This document shows positions 45,411-58,069 of a stretch of 64,000 bases of DNA, piece by piece. The notes under the pieces are model-generated. The model was given only the letters and a program-made list of their open reading frames with translations, made no database searches and had not been told where the DNA came from. Position numbers and translations under genes: made by a program. The DNA is from Tachypleus tridentatus (taxonomy: Eukaryota; Arthropoda; Merostomata; Xiphosura; Limulidae). Where the stretch lies: assembly GCF_004210375.1 (NCBI RefSeq), contig NC_134834.1, positions 136,991,009-137,055,008 of the forward strand, read 5' to 3'. How positions within the stretch are numbered: the first letter of the stretch is position 1; the number at the start of each line of letters is the position of its first letter.

Positions 45411-46965
45411 AAAAAACAAATTAGGATTGTAGACAATATATGGACATTGCCGTCAAGCACCACTACTTCACCACAGTAGTAACTGCAAATTGAAGTTAGA
45501 GATGGAGGAAGAGGTTTTTTGCACAATTATCAACATACCTTAATATTCATAAAGAAGAAGCGAAACGAATAATGTTGATTTATTTCACAAGCAGGTTATC
45601 TTGAGTATATTGTTAGGAATCAATCATGATATCATTCTCCTTTTAAAATGTGATGTAACTTAAGGAACACAAATGTAGATTTACCGTATGTTATCGGTGA
45701 GCGGCTCTTAGCACAGCTAAAATACTCAACAATTATTTTTCATAATGGGCTGTTTAAGTAGCTCAGATCTTTGGCTAAGTGAAATAAAGAGTGCAACATA
45801 ATTAGCCTTTTTAAAGTCCATGAAATAGTTTAAACTGATAGATTAACTCGAACCTATCAGTCACTTTTGTTTGTACAATATAAATAAATTACATTGTCAT
45901 TATTACAGCGAATACCTAATGCCAGTAAATATTATAACTTTTATAAATTCTCAATATCTAAGAAAGAAAAAAATTAATATTCCAGTTACAATCAGTGTTC
46001 TATGTATCAGACAAAATGTATTAGTTCTTGTTTTCATTATGGTCAAATGCAGCAAAAAGATCAAACAGGTTGGTTCTCAAATTGAGGTCTTTGACTGCTA
46101 ATGAACAAAGGTGACTAGGCGAGACTACCTTTGTAGAAAGTATACAAGAATTGCACGCTAACTGAAACGTATTAGACTCCTATGAAAGTTAATTTAATCT
46201 CGAAAATCCAGTATATTATAATTCATAAATGTCTCAGTTTGTATTATTATTAATATCAAAGGTTATCAAACTATCAGCTTGTCAGTGGAATTTGCCTCCC
46301 ATGTAAATTTGAAGAATACAACCCAAATTATAAAATGGACGATGCTGATATTTTTTGTTTACATGTCTAAACAATTATAATCTAAGAAGATAGACTAAAT
46401 ATAGATCTTGGTAAGTTATACTTGTAACCAATAGTAGTTTAAATTACGAATATGTGAATTCTAGATCTAAAACTGAAGGTAATAAGTTAAAACACAATAT
46501 AACTTTCTGATGTACCCCAGATATTGAGAATGTCATGAATGTATATTTAGCTTTCTGTATGGTTATGTAAGTTCGTAATATTGACAGTTAAGTTGTGACA
46601 AAGAAAATCCGTTCTTTATTGTTAGGTTTAAAGCATAACGAACATACTCATTATTTGTGTTATAAAGTATATTCTGTAATGAGAGACATTGTACAGTAAA
46701 CATAATGGGTTTATAAAATGTGAAAGAAAAGGTATGATGTGTCTATTTATTGTAGACTATATATTTGGTTGTAAGAAGGAAAGAAAAACTGAAATATTTT
46801 ATCAGTTTATCTTTTTATTGTTATCACAGTTATTTTACAGATTTTCTTTCCAAATCTTCAAAAGTAAGATATCTACACATCATTTGTGGTAGATTTAGGA
46901 TAAATTTGCATTTTCTAACTTTTGTTAATAATTGTTTCAGTTTGTGTGATACTTCTCAAAGTTGC
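45411..46965. other. AT-rich stretch, nothing recognised
   Basis: Open frames at 45871 and 46689 are Ile/Lys/Phe-rich without motifs. No further LINE sequence was detected. Confidence 0.4.
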
Positions 46966-46967
46966 CC

Positions 46968-47067
46968 GGTACAACGCTAAATTTATGGATTTACAACAAT
47001 AAAATGAGGGGTTCGATTCACCTGGCTGAATTCAGCAGATGGCCCGATGTGACTTTAGTATAAAAAT
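46968..47067 (+). repeat. SINE-B copy, diverged
   Basis: AAAATGAGGGGTTCGATTCA, then CAGCAGATGGCCCGATGTGA and CTTTAGTATAAAAA, are family-specific. The 5' end is rearranged. Confidence 0.7.
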
Positions 47068-47070
47068 ATT

Positions 47071-47170
47071 ATGTATTTAAAAACGACTGATATGGGTAGT
47101 GAAAGCACTACTAGACGAGTAAACTCTACTAGTGCTTTCTCTACCCATCACAGCCGTTTTTAAATATGTA
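47071..47170. mobile_element. Inverted pair of Penelope-like termini
   Basis: Left arm TTTAAAAACGACTGATATGG, then GTAGTGAAAGCACTACTAGA, is mirrored by the right arm TCTACTAGTGCTTTCTCTAC, then CCATCACAGCCGTTTTTAAA, around about a 10-bp spacer. The arm equals the terminus of the copy at 56.62-56.66 kb (TACTAGTGCTTTCTCTACCC). Confidence 0.75.
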
Positions 47171-48157
47171 TTTTTTCTCTACAAGTGGGTTTTCTCGTCA
47201 TCACGGATTATTTACTATAAAAAAACATACACACACACATACTTGTTGAGTCTGTGATTTTTATATTGATGATAACATATTAGGCTAGGGGAAGGGTAAT
47301 GTGAGGGTCAGAAGATCTAATTTCCAGCAAAACGGGAGACAGTTAAATTAGTTAAGGATTTAAATGAACATGTTTTGTAGAATTTAGTTTAACTAAAGAT
47401 TTTCACTATTTGTAATTCTTGTCAAGTTTGTGACTTCAATTGTATATATTAATTATATCTGCTTAAAACGTATTGGGCTATGAAGAAATACAAGTTTTAT
47501 AAAAGAAATGAAGACTTGTATTAGCTGTTCAAACATATTTGTTAGAAGCTGATAATTATTGGATGTAATTTATCAAGAAATATTAATTCGTACATTTAAT
47601 TATCTGGATTTGATTTTTAGTTTTAACAGAGTAGAATTAAGTAACTTATTTCAGAGAAAATTATCAACAGGAATAAGTTATATTTTCCGAATACTTGCAG
47701 AATGACCCTGTCTAGACATTTGACTACCTGCCATATGTCTGGCACTCTTTTAATCTTAGTGAGTAGTGAGCGTAAAACGTTTTTACTGTAAAGTATGATA
47801 AACACAGCGAAACATAAGAGATGTACACTTTTTTTCGTTTAGAAACTGTATTACAAATTTTAAATAATGAGCTGAAGTAAACATGAAGACAATTTACAAA
47901 AATCGTATGAAAGCTAATCTCACTAAATAATTTTATAAACTAAGATGTTTACACGCATAGTTTATCAGTGTATCTTGAAATTTTGTTCGTAAACGTTTCA
48001 GTATGGGTTATTCTTGTTAAGTCTGAGATTTTACAAATGTTTCAGTCTTATTAAGATTTTGTGATTTTTCGTACAGATATTGGAGATAAAATATATGTAT
48101 GGAAACTTAAATTACATGGTTAAACACTTTTGTAGAAATGTGAGTAAACAGTTCGTG
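47171..48157. other. AT-rich stretch, nothing recognised
   Basis: No coding block, RNA gene or repeat family was identified. Confidence 0.4.
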
Positions 48158-48169
48158 GAATCTAATTGA

Positions 48170-48290
48170 GTGTTTGTGTTTTTCTTATAGCAAAGCCACA
48201 TTGGACCATCTGCTGAGCCCACCGAGGAGAATCAAGCCCCTGATTTTAGCGTTCTAAATCCGTAGACATACCGCTGTACTAGTGGGAGGC
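48170..48290 (-). repeat. SINE-B copy with 12-bp target duplication
   Basis: GAATCTAATTGA flanks it at 48158-48169 and 48291-48302. The body is near consensus. Confidence 0.9.
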
Positions 48291-48302
48291 GAATCTAATT
48301 GA

Positions 48303-51285
48303 ATACGAAGTATATAACTGTACCCCACCTGAAGTGTATCTGTTAAACAGTTCCCATCAAATCATGACTACACATAACTATGTAAAGTGAAATAATCAAC
48401 ATGCTTGTTTGCTGACTTTTAAATTCAGTGACATAATAGTTAAGTTAAAGTACGATGAACATTAAATTTATAGTCTACGATTTTTTAATTTATGTTAAAT
48501 TTGAACAATTTATTTTTCATATTAATAAAGCATAAAGTTAATATACGTATGAGATTTATATCTTAATAAACCATGTATTATAACAAATAGTAACATATAT
48601 TATAACGGAATTACAGTTGTACGTTTATTTTAATACCTGCGTTTGTTTCAATTTGATGCATGTGGCATATATTGTTGGATGTGTATTGCGCAAATTCCAC
48701 CTCTTTAAATTTGTAGAAGATTCTAGTGAGTAAGAATCAACATTACATGTGTTATGAAATCACTAGCGTATCTTCAAATATTGTTGCCAAGTGAATTTTT
48801 AATAATATCGCCTAATGAGTATAAAAAGTAACTGTTGCAAGATGAGGTGACAGTAATAAAATACTGTTAGGCCGCTACAGTCGGTATACTTAAGCCTTGG
48901 AAGATATAATTTTCGCAAACACATATTAATTAATAAGAGAACTACAGATATTTGACCAGGAGAGTTTATATATTTCGAACATTACAACCCGTTTAATTTC
49001 AGTGAATTAACTTCAGACGTTAGTATTACTACGAGGACATTAGAATTATTCGGCGGTGAAAAAGTTACTTGTGCCTGAGAAGCACGTAGCTGGCTTCCCC
49101 GTCTAGAGAAGTATACCTGTTTTTCAACATAGAATTAATTCACTCTCCGTAAACGTCGATAAGTTATTTAGTTCCACACCAGATGGAAGACTGAATATTG
49201 TTTGTAAATTTGTAAAACTATTGTATATAAACCATTATTTATAATAACCGTTATTATAAATTGTATTGTTGTTTTTATATTAAAATATATTTGCGTCAAG
49301 AAATAAAACTGTGTATCAATATTGTTGGAAAATATCATAGATTTGATATTTATCGACATTCAATTAACTTATAAATTAAAATTTCCGCTATTTGAAATTG
49401 TAATAAGTAACAAAATAAATCGAAAACTTGTCCGAGATAAATTATAATATGTAACAATATAATGTATTACAACCGACTTGTTCAATTTTTATTTTAATAC
49501 AATTTTCTTTTCTGCAATACTAAACTCTAAAATCCATCAGTCCCCTTCCGTAGTAAAAAACCAACAGACCACGAACTGTATTGTATCAGACCACATATTA
49601 AACAGGGATGAAGTGTTCACACTATTTGGTGATCACATGTGTTGATCTTTCTATCGTTTACTTTTAATGTTAATGAGTCGGAGATAGAAGAGTAAAGAGC
49701 ACGTGAAAATATCAGAAAATAGTGAATAAAAATGTATTATAGTAACTGTTTTATTTAAATATTGGTTTTACTTGTAATCAAAACTTCTGTGATCGTGTTA
49801 GTTAATTATTAACTGAAAACACAAATCAACTGTCTCGTTTAAATAAAATTTTTGCTTTTTAGGACGTATTATTGAATACAGACCTCAATGTTGATAATAT
49901 TGTCAGTTGTTATGAGCTCATCATCCTTTGGAGCTATTTGCCTGTAGTAACACCAAACATCCATAAAACCACTATCTTAGAAAGACCATCTGCCTCGTAG
50001 CACTGCCCTTACTGACAAAATCTGTAAAGTAACGCTATCCACTTTTAGACACACTATTTTTGATAAGACGCTCCATACAAATACTACCATTATTAGTACA
50101 ATACACCTTGTAATACCAATCGCATATATAAATATTGCCCTTAGTAACACCGTCCGCCCATATAACTTTACAAACACAACTTCTGGCGAGTAAAACTAAG
50201 GCTATGGTGTCACTCTCCCTTAGTAACACTATGATATGATCCATAGCAATGCGCCCTCTGATATCATCGTCTCTCGTTTTGAATCATCCAATTACCAAGC
50301 TCTGATAAAAGGATTGACGACATAAAGATGTGAAATCAAAATAAGAGTGAAGACAAGTTTTAACTTTGTGGACAGTAATTCACCATTAAAATAAAAACAA
50401 AACTACTAGTAGAATGTTAACATACACAATAGGATACATTAAACTCAATTGCTGTTGAATAGTTATATTATTATTAGGTAGAGATTATACAAAAGCCTTT
50501 CCTGTTATCTTGTTTACATCTTTGAAGGGTTGAGATTTGTCTTGTTTTTTGAAGATTTTGCTCTTTAGTCAAACGAGTTTTTTTTAATACAGTGTTTCAA
50601 TAGAAATAGGAAGGTTGTATTTATAATCAAGTTCTATATACAATAGGATTCTAACCGTAATATTTATTGTTTGTCTGTTACTGTCTGGTAATTCCTGTTA
50701 TACTCTGTTTGAAACTGTTGTTTAATGTCATTGTTCCGGTTTATCGTGTGATGAAAACGAACAAAATAAAGAGGAACAATAAAACTTGCTGCTATGATAC
50801 AAATATTCCCAGAACCCATCACTCAGACATTACACAGATACCATTGTGAAAGGTAGCACTGTATAGTGTTGTAACGTTCTGATGAGCTATTGTGTAGATA
50901 TTTAGAATACCATTTCAGTTAATAATACAAGTCAGCTCTACACAGACAGCAATACCACCTGCCTGATATTAACTAATTTAAAAACAAGAAAGGAAGTTAG
51001 CTGTTAAAAAATTAAAAAAACTTTTTTTTTTCGTTTTTGATAGCATTTAACGTGTTTTATTTTATGCGTGAAAGTCACTCAACATTTTAAAGAAAACATG
51101 TAAATAAATTTAAAAAAAAAACTATTCCAAGTAAACTTGAAATCACGTTTTAATTTTATCAATAAAATACCATTAAAAAGTTTTAGCTATATTTTGTCGT
51201 CTTTTAGCCATCCAACAAGTGAAAGCAGGAATGACGTATATGTCTAAACATTATGAACGTCTTTGTATACCACCTTCGCAGATTC
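48303..51285. other. Long AT-rich stretch, nothing recognised
   Basis: Around 49950-50240 words such as CCTTAGTAACAC recur loosely. Neither of the two overlapping minus frames there has motifs. No transposon or exon signal stands out. Confidence 0.35.
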
Positions 51286-51288
51286 CTG

Positions 51289-51304
51289 AAAAAAAAAAAA
51301 AAAA
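51289..51304. repeat. Poly(A) run
   Basis: Sixteen consecutive A without an attached retroposon that I recognise. Confidence 0.9.
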
Positions 51305-51627
51305 CGAATTATATTTTACTCTCACAGCTTTATTTTGTATTAAAAATCGCAGAACATCTAAATGATAAGTAGACTGAGAACACGTGCAAGCTTTTTAAGA
51401 AATGAAAAAAACACACGTTACGTTTAGTTAAAGTTATGACGTAAGTACCTTCTCGATTATATATTGAGCACACCTAAAAATAATAAAAACAAAAAAAACA
51501 CTTAGACTAAGGGGTGTAGTTCTGCAAGTATTTTCAGGTATTGAGTACCGGAACTTAGGAGCTGCTTTATATATATATATTTTTCTTCTTGAAAACAGGC
51601 CCACTTCACCGAGCTGAGTGACTCTAC

Positions 51628-51649
51628 TTTTTTTTTTTTTTTTTTTTTT
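51628..51649. repeat. Poly(T) run
   Basis: Twenty-two consecutive T. It may be the poly(A) tail of an unrecognised minus-strand retroposon. Confidence 0.9.
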
Positions 51650-52021
51650 GAGAATTTCAGCTCTGATTATACTCTTATAATGTAAAGGTTTTTCGATATT
51701 AACACTGGAATAAAATAAAACCAACTACTACAAATGACTATCTAACTGAAGGAAACACAAAAAAGAACACTAACAGAACACACTATAACACTTGTGTTCA
51801 CGACTTACCGTAGCGGTTTCGGTACGAGTGGGCAGGCTTTACAACTCCCCTTTTCTACCACTGAAAGACTAATAGAAGAGACACTACACACACTACAAGA
51901 TTTATGTAGAGAACTGTTCAAGTTCTATGGTAGTGTTAAAAGTTTCTATAGACCTTATGGTCTTTTATCCTACCAATGATGGTGTTCAACGTGATAAAAA
52001 CTTAAATTTGTATTGTATTTT

Positions 52022-52147
52022 TTGCTTTTTGAATTAAGCACAAAGCTACACAATGGACTATCTGTGCTCTGCCAACTACGGGTATCGAAACCCAGATTTT
52101 AGGGTTGTAAGTCCGCAGACATACAGCTGAGCCAGTGGGAGGGGGGC
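52022..52147 (-). repeat. SINE-C copy, full length
   Basis: The tail GAATTAAGCACAAAGCTACA is joined to the head GGGTATCGAAACCCAGATTT, then AGTCCGCAGACATACAGC. This copy shows best that SINE-C shares its tail with SINE-A. Confidence 0.88.
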
Positions 52148-52679
52148 AGACCCGTTTGCAAAACCTAAAGACAAAAAAGCTTAGGAGGGAAATTAAACAC
52201 ATGCTTAGCTACGACTTGACACTAATGTTAATACACAATATATCGTAAATATCAACATTAATTCATATAACAGTCAAGAAATAGAACCAGATATTAGAAA
52301 TACAACAACAACAACGGTACCTTTCAAGATTAATAACAATATAGAATGTTAAACAGTAATAATTTACACTTTTAAATTTATTTACAACAATAAGGTGATA
52401 CAAACGAACAAGACAATAAAAACGCGATATATACTATGAGAAAGTTATATTTACACTGTACATATATACATGACGAATGAAAAAAGTGCACATAATAATA
52501 ATACAAATAAATATAATTTTGTACAAATGCATACACAAAATGAAAGGAAAAATAATAAATAAAATGAATATACATACTGAAAAAAAATAATAATAATAAA
52601 GACAATTAACACATACATATATACACAAATTGAAAAAAATTGTTGAACAGTAATAATTTACACACCGTTCACAAAGCAA

Positions 52680-52830
52680 TTCATAACTGGCTCTCTATGT
52701 AAAACTTCTGGTCGGGTACTTATTCACTAAGTAGGTCACGTGAATATACCTTATGTGATTATCAATTTACATAATCTTCTGCCACATTAATAGTACATAT
52801 ACGTCACCGTTAGGGAAGCTGATGCTATTT
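52680..52830. repeat. Dispersed repeat, inverted relative of 20.42-20.58 kb
   Basis: Reversed, it reads ATCAGCTTCCCTAACGGTGA, then AGAAGATTATGTAAATTGAT and GTGACCTACTTAGTGAATAA. No SINE head is present. Confidence 0.65.
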
Positions 52831-52944
52831 TCATGATTCGCGTACATTTTCTCAAAATACAAATAATTACGTAGAAGGTGAGTTAAAATTTTAATACAAT
52901 TAAAAATGACTAGATAAACTAAATTATAGAAGGAAATCGGTATG

Positions 52945-53290
52945 ATCTTATTGTATTAGATCAATCATGTTCATACACTATAATGTGTTCTGTACGATGT
53001 TAGTTGTACTAAGTCAATCGTGCTGATACACTAGTGTGTTCTATACGTTGTTAGTTGCACTGAGTCAATCGTGCTGATATACTGTAATGTGTTCTGTATG
53101 ATGTTAGTTGCACTGAGTCAATCGTGCTGATATACTATAATGTGTTCTGTATGATGTTAGTTGTATTAGATCAATCGTGCTGATACACTATAATGTGTTT
53201 TGTACGATGTTGTTGGTTTCACCAGATGAACCATGTTGATACACTGTTATGTGTTCTGTATGATGGTTTTACAAGATCAATCAGAATGAT
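52945..53290. repeat. Minisatellite, 53-bp unit, about six copies
   Basis: TCAATCGTGCTGATATACTG, then TAATGTGTTCTGTATGATGT and TAGTTGCACTGAG, repeats with good conservation in the centre and decay at both ends. Confidence 0.85.
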
Positions 53291-54059
53291 AGGTATTTTT
53301 ATTGTGATACCTATGATGTTCCAGATTAATCAGCATAATATATTATGAAGTAACTTCTATGAGGTGAGTTATTACCAGTGTTAGGATTGTATCTACTGAA
53401 CTGTATTGTAACGAAGGCAACATTTGTTTTACTAAATCATTACATACTGAATCACACTGGAATCCTGGCTGTTCTCTATTTCTTTCTCTGTCATAAGTTT
53501 GAGTATTCACGAGCAACACTTGCCATCAATAAAATATGAACTAAACGTTGTCAAGATTCATGGTATTTTCAAGACATATGACATCATGCGGTATTTTAAT
53601 CATATTTTATGTCCATGCTTAACTTCTTTTGTTCACAATGGATTTAGGGTACACTCTCTCGGAAGAAAAGGGAATTTTTGGAGTTTTTGTAGAATTTTAA
53701 TATTTTCAAAGCGTAGAATGTCTCTTTTAAGTATATGCATAGTACGCCTTATCTTATCTTCAATAGGCAAACTAAACGTCCACAAACAAAAAAATAAAAA
53801 TAAAAAATATGACGACAAAGGGTACGTACCTGTAGTTGGGTGTGATTAGTAATCTTAAACAAATAATTTCACCAAGGAAAGGAGGTATTAACTTTTAAAA
53901 AACATGATATCTTTTTTGAGAAGTAATAGCTTACAGTCTTAACTTCCTTATTTCGAGGGATAATAATCCTCTTTACTTCCACCTCTTTACTTTATTCTTG
54001 TTTAGGAATAATGATTTGAAAGACTTGAAATAAAATATCGTAGCAGTTGTTTATTTTAT
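53291..54059. other. AT-rich stretch, nothing recognised
   Basis: The plus-strand frame at 53499 (116 codons) and its minus shadow carry no motif. Confidence 0.35.
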
Positions 54060-54620
54060 GTACTTGATTATAATACAAGTACCACAACTGTGTTTAATGT
54101 CAGTAAATGCATCTGTTTATGTAATAATTCATGTGTCTGTGATAACTAGTGTGAAATGTTTAACGTTGTTGTAATGTGTCTCTGTGATCATACACGTGTC
54201 TGCAATTACTTTCATCTGACTTTTTGTGATTGCTTACACACTATTTTGTAATTCATGTGGGGAAATTTCCAACTGCATAACTGTGATTGTCTCTGGTCAT
54301 TTGAATATGCTATTTTCATTACTTTTTGGGGTAATTACGCCTATCTGTTTGCCATTAATTGTTTATGATTTCTTCTAAATACCTTTTTATTCTACATATC
54401 AAAATCATTCATAACTGTGATCATATCACACGTCTACCTGTTTAGTTAACAGATTTGTGTGTGATTACTCTTTTGGATCCGAAATCATCAGTGTGGCGTG
54501 TTTCAGTGATCGATTTTGCGTCTCTAATAACTCTCTGTCGTGTTTCTATCGTTACTTTTTAGCGTATATCTGTGTACATGTTCAAGTGTCCGTGATTACT
54601 CTTTGGCCCGTAATAACGAT
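54060..54620. repeat. Very degenerate tandem array
   Basis: GTGTCTGTGATTACTC-like words recur about every 40-50 bp. Unit borders are not definable by eye. Confidence 0.4.
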
Positions 54621-55599
54621 AGTCTTATTTGTATGACAGTATTTTTGAATGTACTATACCAATAATATCTTCAGTATATATTTTAATATTTATACAATTT
54701 TGAAACTCGTTTAAACATGTTAAATTCTACTTTTCATTTCACTGAATTTTTTATTTGAGATTTTACGAGAATTGTATGCATTAATTGCATGGAGGTTAAT
54801 GCACTAAATTAAACGCAACAAAACTTTTTTGGTTTAAATTTTAACTACCACTATGAAAAGAATGATACAAAGAATACGTACTATCTGTGCAATCATCACG
54901 AGCTGGCTTAACCTGGAAAAATAAGAAGGGAAAATAAACTATTCTATAACTAAAAAGTACCACAAAACATATATTAAAAGTAACATAAGTAATAAGTATC
55001 AAATTTTACCTGTAAACAGATATTCATTTTTACATATAAGAAGTGTGAAGTGAGCGAACCACACAACAATATGGTATTTATTTAACTGTAAAATATCATA
55101 CGTCCTGATAAGTCATGGAAGGGGGGGGGGAAAGGACGCAAACTTGAAGCATTTAACAACAATAACTTATTGGTACAGAACAAGTTTATTAACTATAATA
55201 ACTTACTGGTACAGAACCTGTTTATTAACTATGACGAGTGTTAAATTTTGATGCTGTTTTTGCTTTTACTCGTGAAATGTACAATTAATAATATCGGTGT
55301 GGAATTACTATTATTTCTCAGTTTAACTACACACTGGTATTGCTTTCCAAATTAATGTAATTTTAGGCACTTTGTGGAACTAATGTTCGTAACATCTCAT
55401 CTCAAACTCAGATGCAGTTTTTATCACCAAATATTAAATAAAATGTTTCATACCTGTTTTTCAACAACAGAAGTGGCTATATTTGTTGACATTTCATACT
55501 TTGTTTTCAAGTTCCTACAAGGGATTTCAAGGGTAGATGTAGTAGTTACAAGACAACGTTTTATTCCGAATTTCAAAAAAGTGCATAAACTCAATAAAA
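54621..55599. other. AT-rich stretch, nothing recognised
   Basis: A G-run lies at about 55123-55131. A small direct repeat, AATAACTTA-TGGTACAGAAC, occurs at about 55160 and 55197. No coding block was found. Confidence 0.35.
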
Positions 55600-55975
55600 G
55601 TAACCTGTGGTGGAAAATAATTTTTGCAGTTTAAAAACTGATCAAATAAACGAAAAAAGTATGTCAAATATTCACTCACGAGTCAGCCAGTTGCGTGCTA
55701 AGTCGCTTCAGAATTTTGAACTTCACAAACTAAAATTATCAAACCATAGAAAACATTATACGCATACACCTAGACAAAAAGCAAAATCAACTGACAAAAG
55801 TAAGTATACCCCACGAAGTAAAAAATCACGAAACCATATACTGCTGCATACCATATATTGCCGACATCAGCAGAAAAATAACCAACATTTGGCAAAAACT
55901 AGCAACAAAATATGACATTCCAGTTAATATCAAATTTATTTAAAAACCAGGCACAAAACTAAGATCTATACTATG

Positions 55976-56342
55976 TAAAAGCTACACTGACAAACACAAC
56001 ACCAACATTATTTATAAAATACAATGTAATAACTGCCACGATTTCTATATTGGAGAAACAAGTAGAAAAATGGAAACCAGATTCAAAGAACATAAAAAGT
56101 CACCTTCACACGTTTTTGAACACTGCAAGTCAAATAAACACATATTGTAAAAGCTATGTAAAAATTACACTGACAAACACCACATCAACATTATTTATAA
56201 AATACAATGTTATGACTGTCACGACTTCTATATTAGAGAAACAAGTAGAAAAATGGAAACCAGATTAAAAGATCACAAAAAGTCACCTTCACACGTTTTC
56301 GAACACTGCAAGTCAAATAAACACAACATAACAATAGAAAAT
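55976..56342 (+). repeat. 183-bp tandem duplication of the GIY-YIG domain
   Basis: TTTATAAAATACAATGT occurs at 56011 and 56194, an offset of 183 bp (61 codons). The following 130 bp of each unit align with few differences. The first unit runs into a stop (ACATATTGTAA), the second keeps the C-terminal extension. Confidence 0.85.
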
Positions 56343-56575
56343 ACTCAAATACTAAATAAAGAAACAAACATAAACAAACGTAAAATTAAAGAAGCCTTAC
56401 TTATACAACAACTTAAACCCAAAATAAACCAATACAAAGGAACACCTTTATATCTATATTAATAAATATAATCAAACATCTAAGTACGCCCTATACATTC
56501 CTACACTCAATTATACAACCACCTTCAAACGTATGGTCAGCTACCTGTTAGTAACCCCTTTCTTTCTTTGTGAAC

Positions 56576-56603
56576 CTGACAATGACCGAAGAAGGTCGAA
56601 ACG
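56576..56603 (+). ncRNA. Hammerhead-ribozyme-like core, mutated
   Basis: CTGACAATGACC, GAAGAA, GGTCGAAACG has a four-pair stem II and the GAAAC box, but the core CTGANGA is CTGACAA, a change at a normally invariant G. Confidence 0.4.
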
Positions 56604-56660
56604 TTGTTCGCTCCTCTACTAGTGCTTTCTCTACCCATACCAGTTGTTTTTAAATATATA

Positions 56661-56980
56661 ATGAATTACATTCAATAATTTTATCACATTAATATATTTG
56701 GAAGTCATATTTTAATAATGAAGCACAGATCAAGACTCACCTTGCTCATCAGAGTTTAAGATATCAGACGTAAACATCGAAATGTATAGTTTTCTCAACT
56801 TTTAAGTTTCCACATGTTTTATCAAAAGAAGTTTGTCATGCCAAAATTGGAGTGTTTAATAAACTACTGTTAAAATCAATAAAAAAGGGGTTATACTATT
56901 CTAACAAAGGAAATGTTAATGTTAGAATATTAGCAATATTTTATAACAGATCAAACATTTGTGATAAATTTACTGTTGTT
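56661..56980. other. AT-rich stretch, nothing recognised
   Basis: It lies between the Penelope-like end and a minisatellite. No motif. Confidence 0.35.
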
Positions 56981-57139
56981 AGAAACTGACTGTACCAATG
57001 ACAGAAACTAATTGTACCACTGATAGAAACCGACTTTATCACTATTAGAAAGTGGCTGTACCACTAATGGAAACTGACTTTATTGCTATTAGAAACACTT
57101 TACTGCTGAAAGAAACCAACTTTACCACTGATAGAAATT
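56981..57139. repeat. Minisatellite, 22-bp unit, about seven copies
   Basis: AGAAACTGACTGTACCACTG plus AT repeats with substitutions. One unit is shortened by three bases. Confidence 0.85.
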
Positions 57140-58069
57140 GAATTTGCAGAATTAAAAAAAAAACATAACAAGGCTTACTTATTATAATGGTAAGCATTTG
57201 TGTGGAATATGTTCAAAACCAAATATTACGGAGAGCTTTGTGTTAAGATCAACTACATTACCACATATACAACGTTTCTGAAAGAAGCTCTCAAACTTTA
57301 TTTTGCAAAAGGGTAAATTTATTATGCTTAATAACTTGTAACAGTCTCAGACGCCGCGATATAATCGGTATATAAAAACACCTCACAAATGCATTAAAAT
57401 AAATTTAGACTTCTTGTGTTCAGATTCAACAGTGAATAAGTTTTTTGTCAGGACAGCACAATAAACACATATTTTGATTAGAACAAGTCAAATCTTTGGA
57501 AACTTTGCAAATATAAGTGATGTAAATAATTATTACATCTTAATTAACACACAATGTGCCTACAATTTCATGTCAAAAATCTATAGACTAAGATATCAGC
57601 TAAACTCTTGTACTGTTTATATTTATATTTTCATATAATCGCATTTAAGAATATCTGAAGTACTGGTTGAGGCTTTATATCGGTTTTTATCCTGGTTCTA
57701 ACGTATTTCTGGATTTCATAAATGTTCTCATACATAATCAATATGTGCACTAAAAATAGCCTTAAAAATTTAATGATATTCTCATTCCAAGATGGTCGAC
57801 TTTAAGAAGGCTGATGGTATCATTTCCTTAATACTATCCAACAAAAGCTTCATACAGCGGATGTCCAAAACTAAGGTTAAATCCTTTTTAAGACGTATTC
57901 TTTACAGTTTGAACAAAATAATACTGCAATATCTATATTACTCCTACTCTGGAGAAATTGTTAGACAGTATAAAATTCCACCTACTTCATTTAAAAAAAA
58001 CTTCTGATGTGATATTTTAACTTTTAAAATCATTTGCTAAGTGTAACTTATTTATTATGGCGAATTACA
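57140..58069. other. AT-rich stretch, nothing recognised
   Basis: The 71-codon plus frame at 57792 has no motif or splice context. Confidence 0.35.

Larger units (their letters stand above)
55600..56660 (+). pseudogene. Penelope-like retroelement, GIY-YIG endonuclease end with tandem duplication
   Basis: After a poorly conserved start, one frame near 55835 reads CCIPYIADISRKITNIWQKL, then ATKYDIPVNIKFI, a stop, and KPGTKLRSILCKSYTDKHN. This is the Penelope RT-to-endonuclease linker. It continues IIYKIQCNNCHDFYIGETSR, then KMETRFKEHKKSPSHVFEHC, a GIY-YIG nuclease. The same segment follows again 183 bp later with YIRE for YIGE, then ALLIQQLKPKINQY to a stop at 56460. The terminus with a hammerhead-like core lies at 56570-56660. 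In live elements this nuclease nicks DNA for target-primed reverse transcription. Confidence 0.87.

Noticed and set aside
51786..51935. Minus-strand exon ending in CTACG then GTAAGT
   Set aside because: Strong donor, but no good acceptor, low-complexity peptide and a phase that does not fit the PDE exons. The plus-strand 61-codon frame over it is also unsupported.
52378..52679. Overlapping hydrophobic Tyr/Phe/Ile-rich minus frames
   Set aside because: They are translations of low-complexity AT-rich sequence.
53499..53849. 116-codon plus-strand ORF
   Set aside because: No domain, and the antisense frame is equally open over a Lys-rich simple region.
54870..54905. Short minus-strand exon after TTATTTTTCCAG
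   Set aside because: Good acceptor but no acceptable donor, and only about 12 codons.
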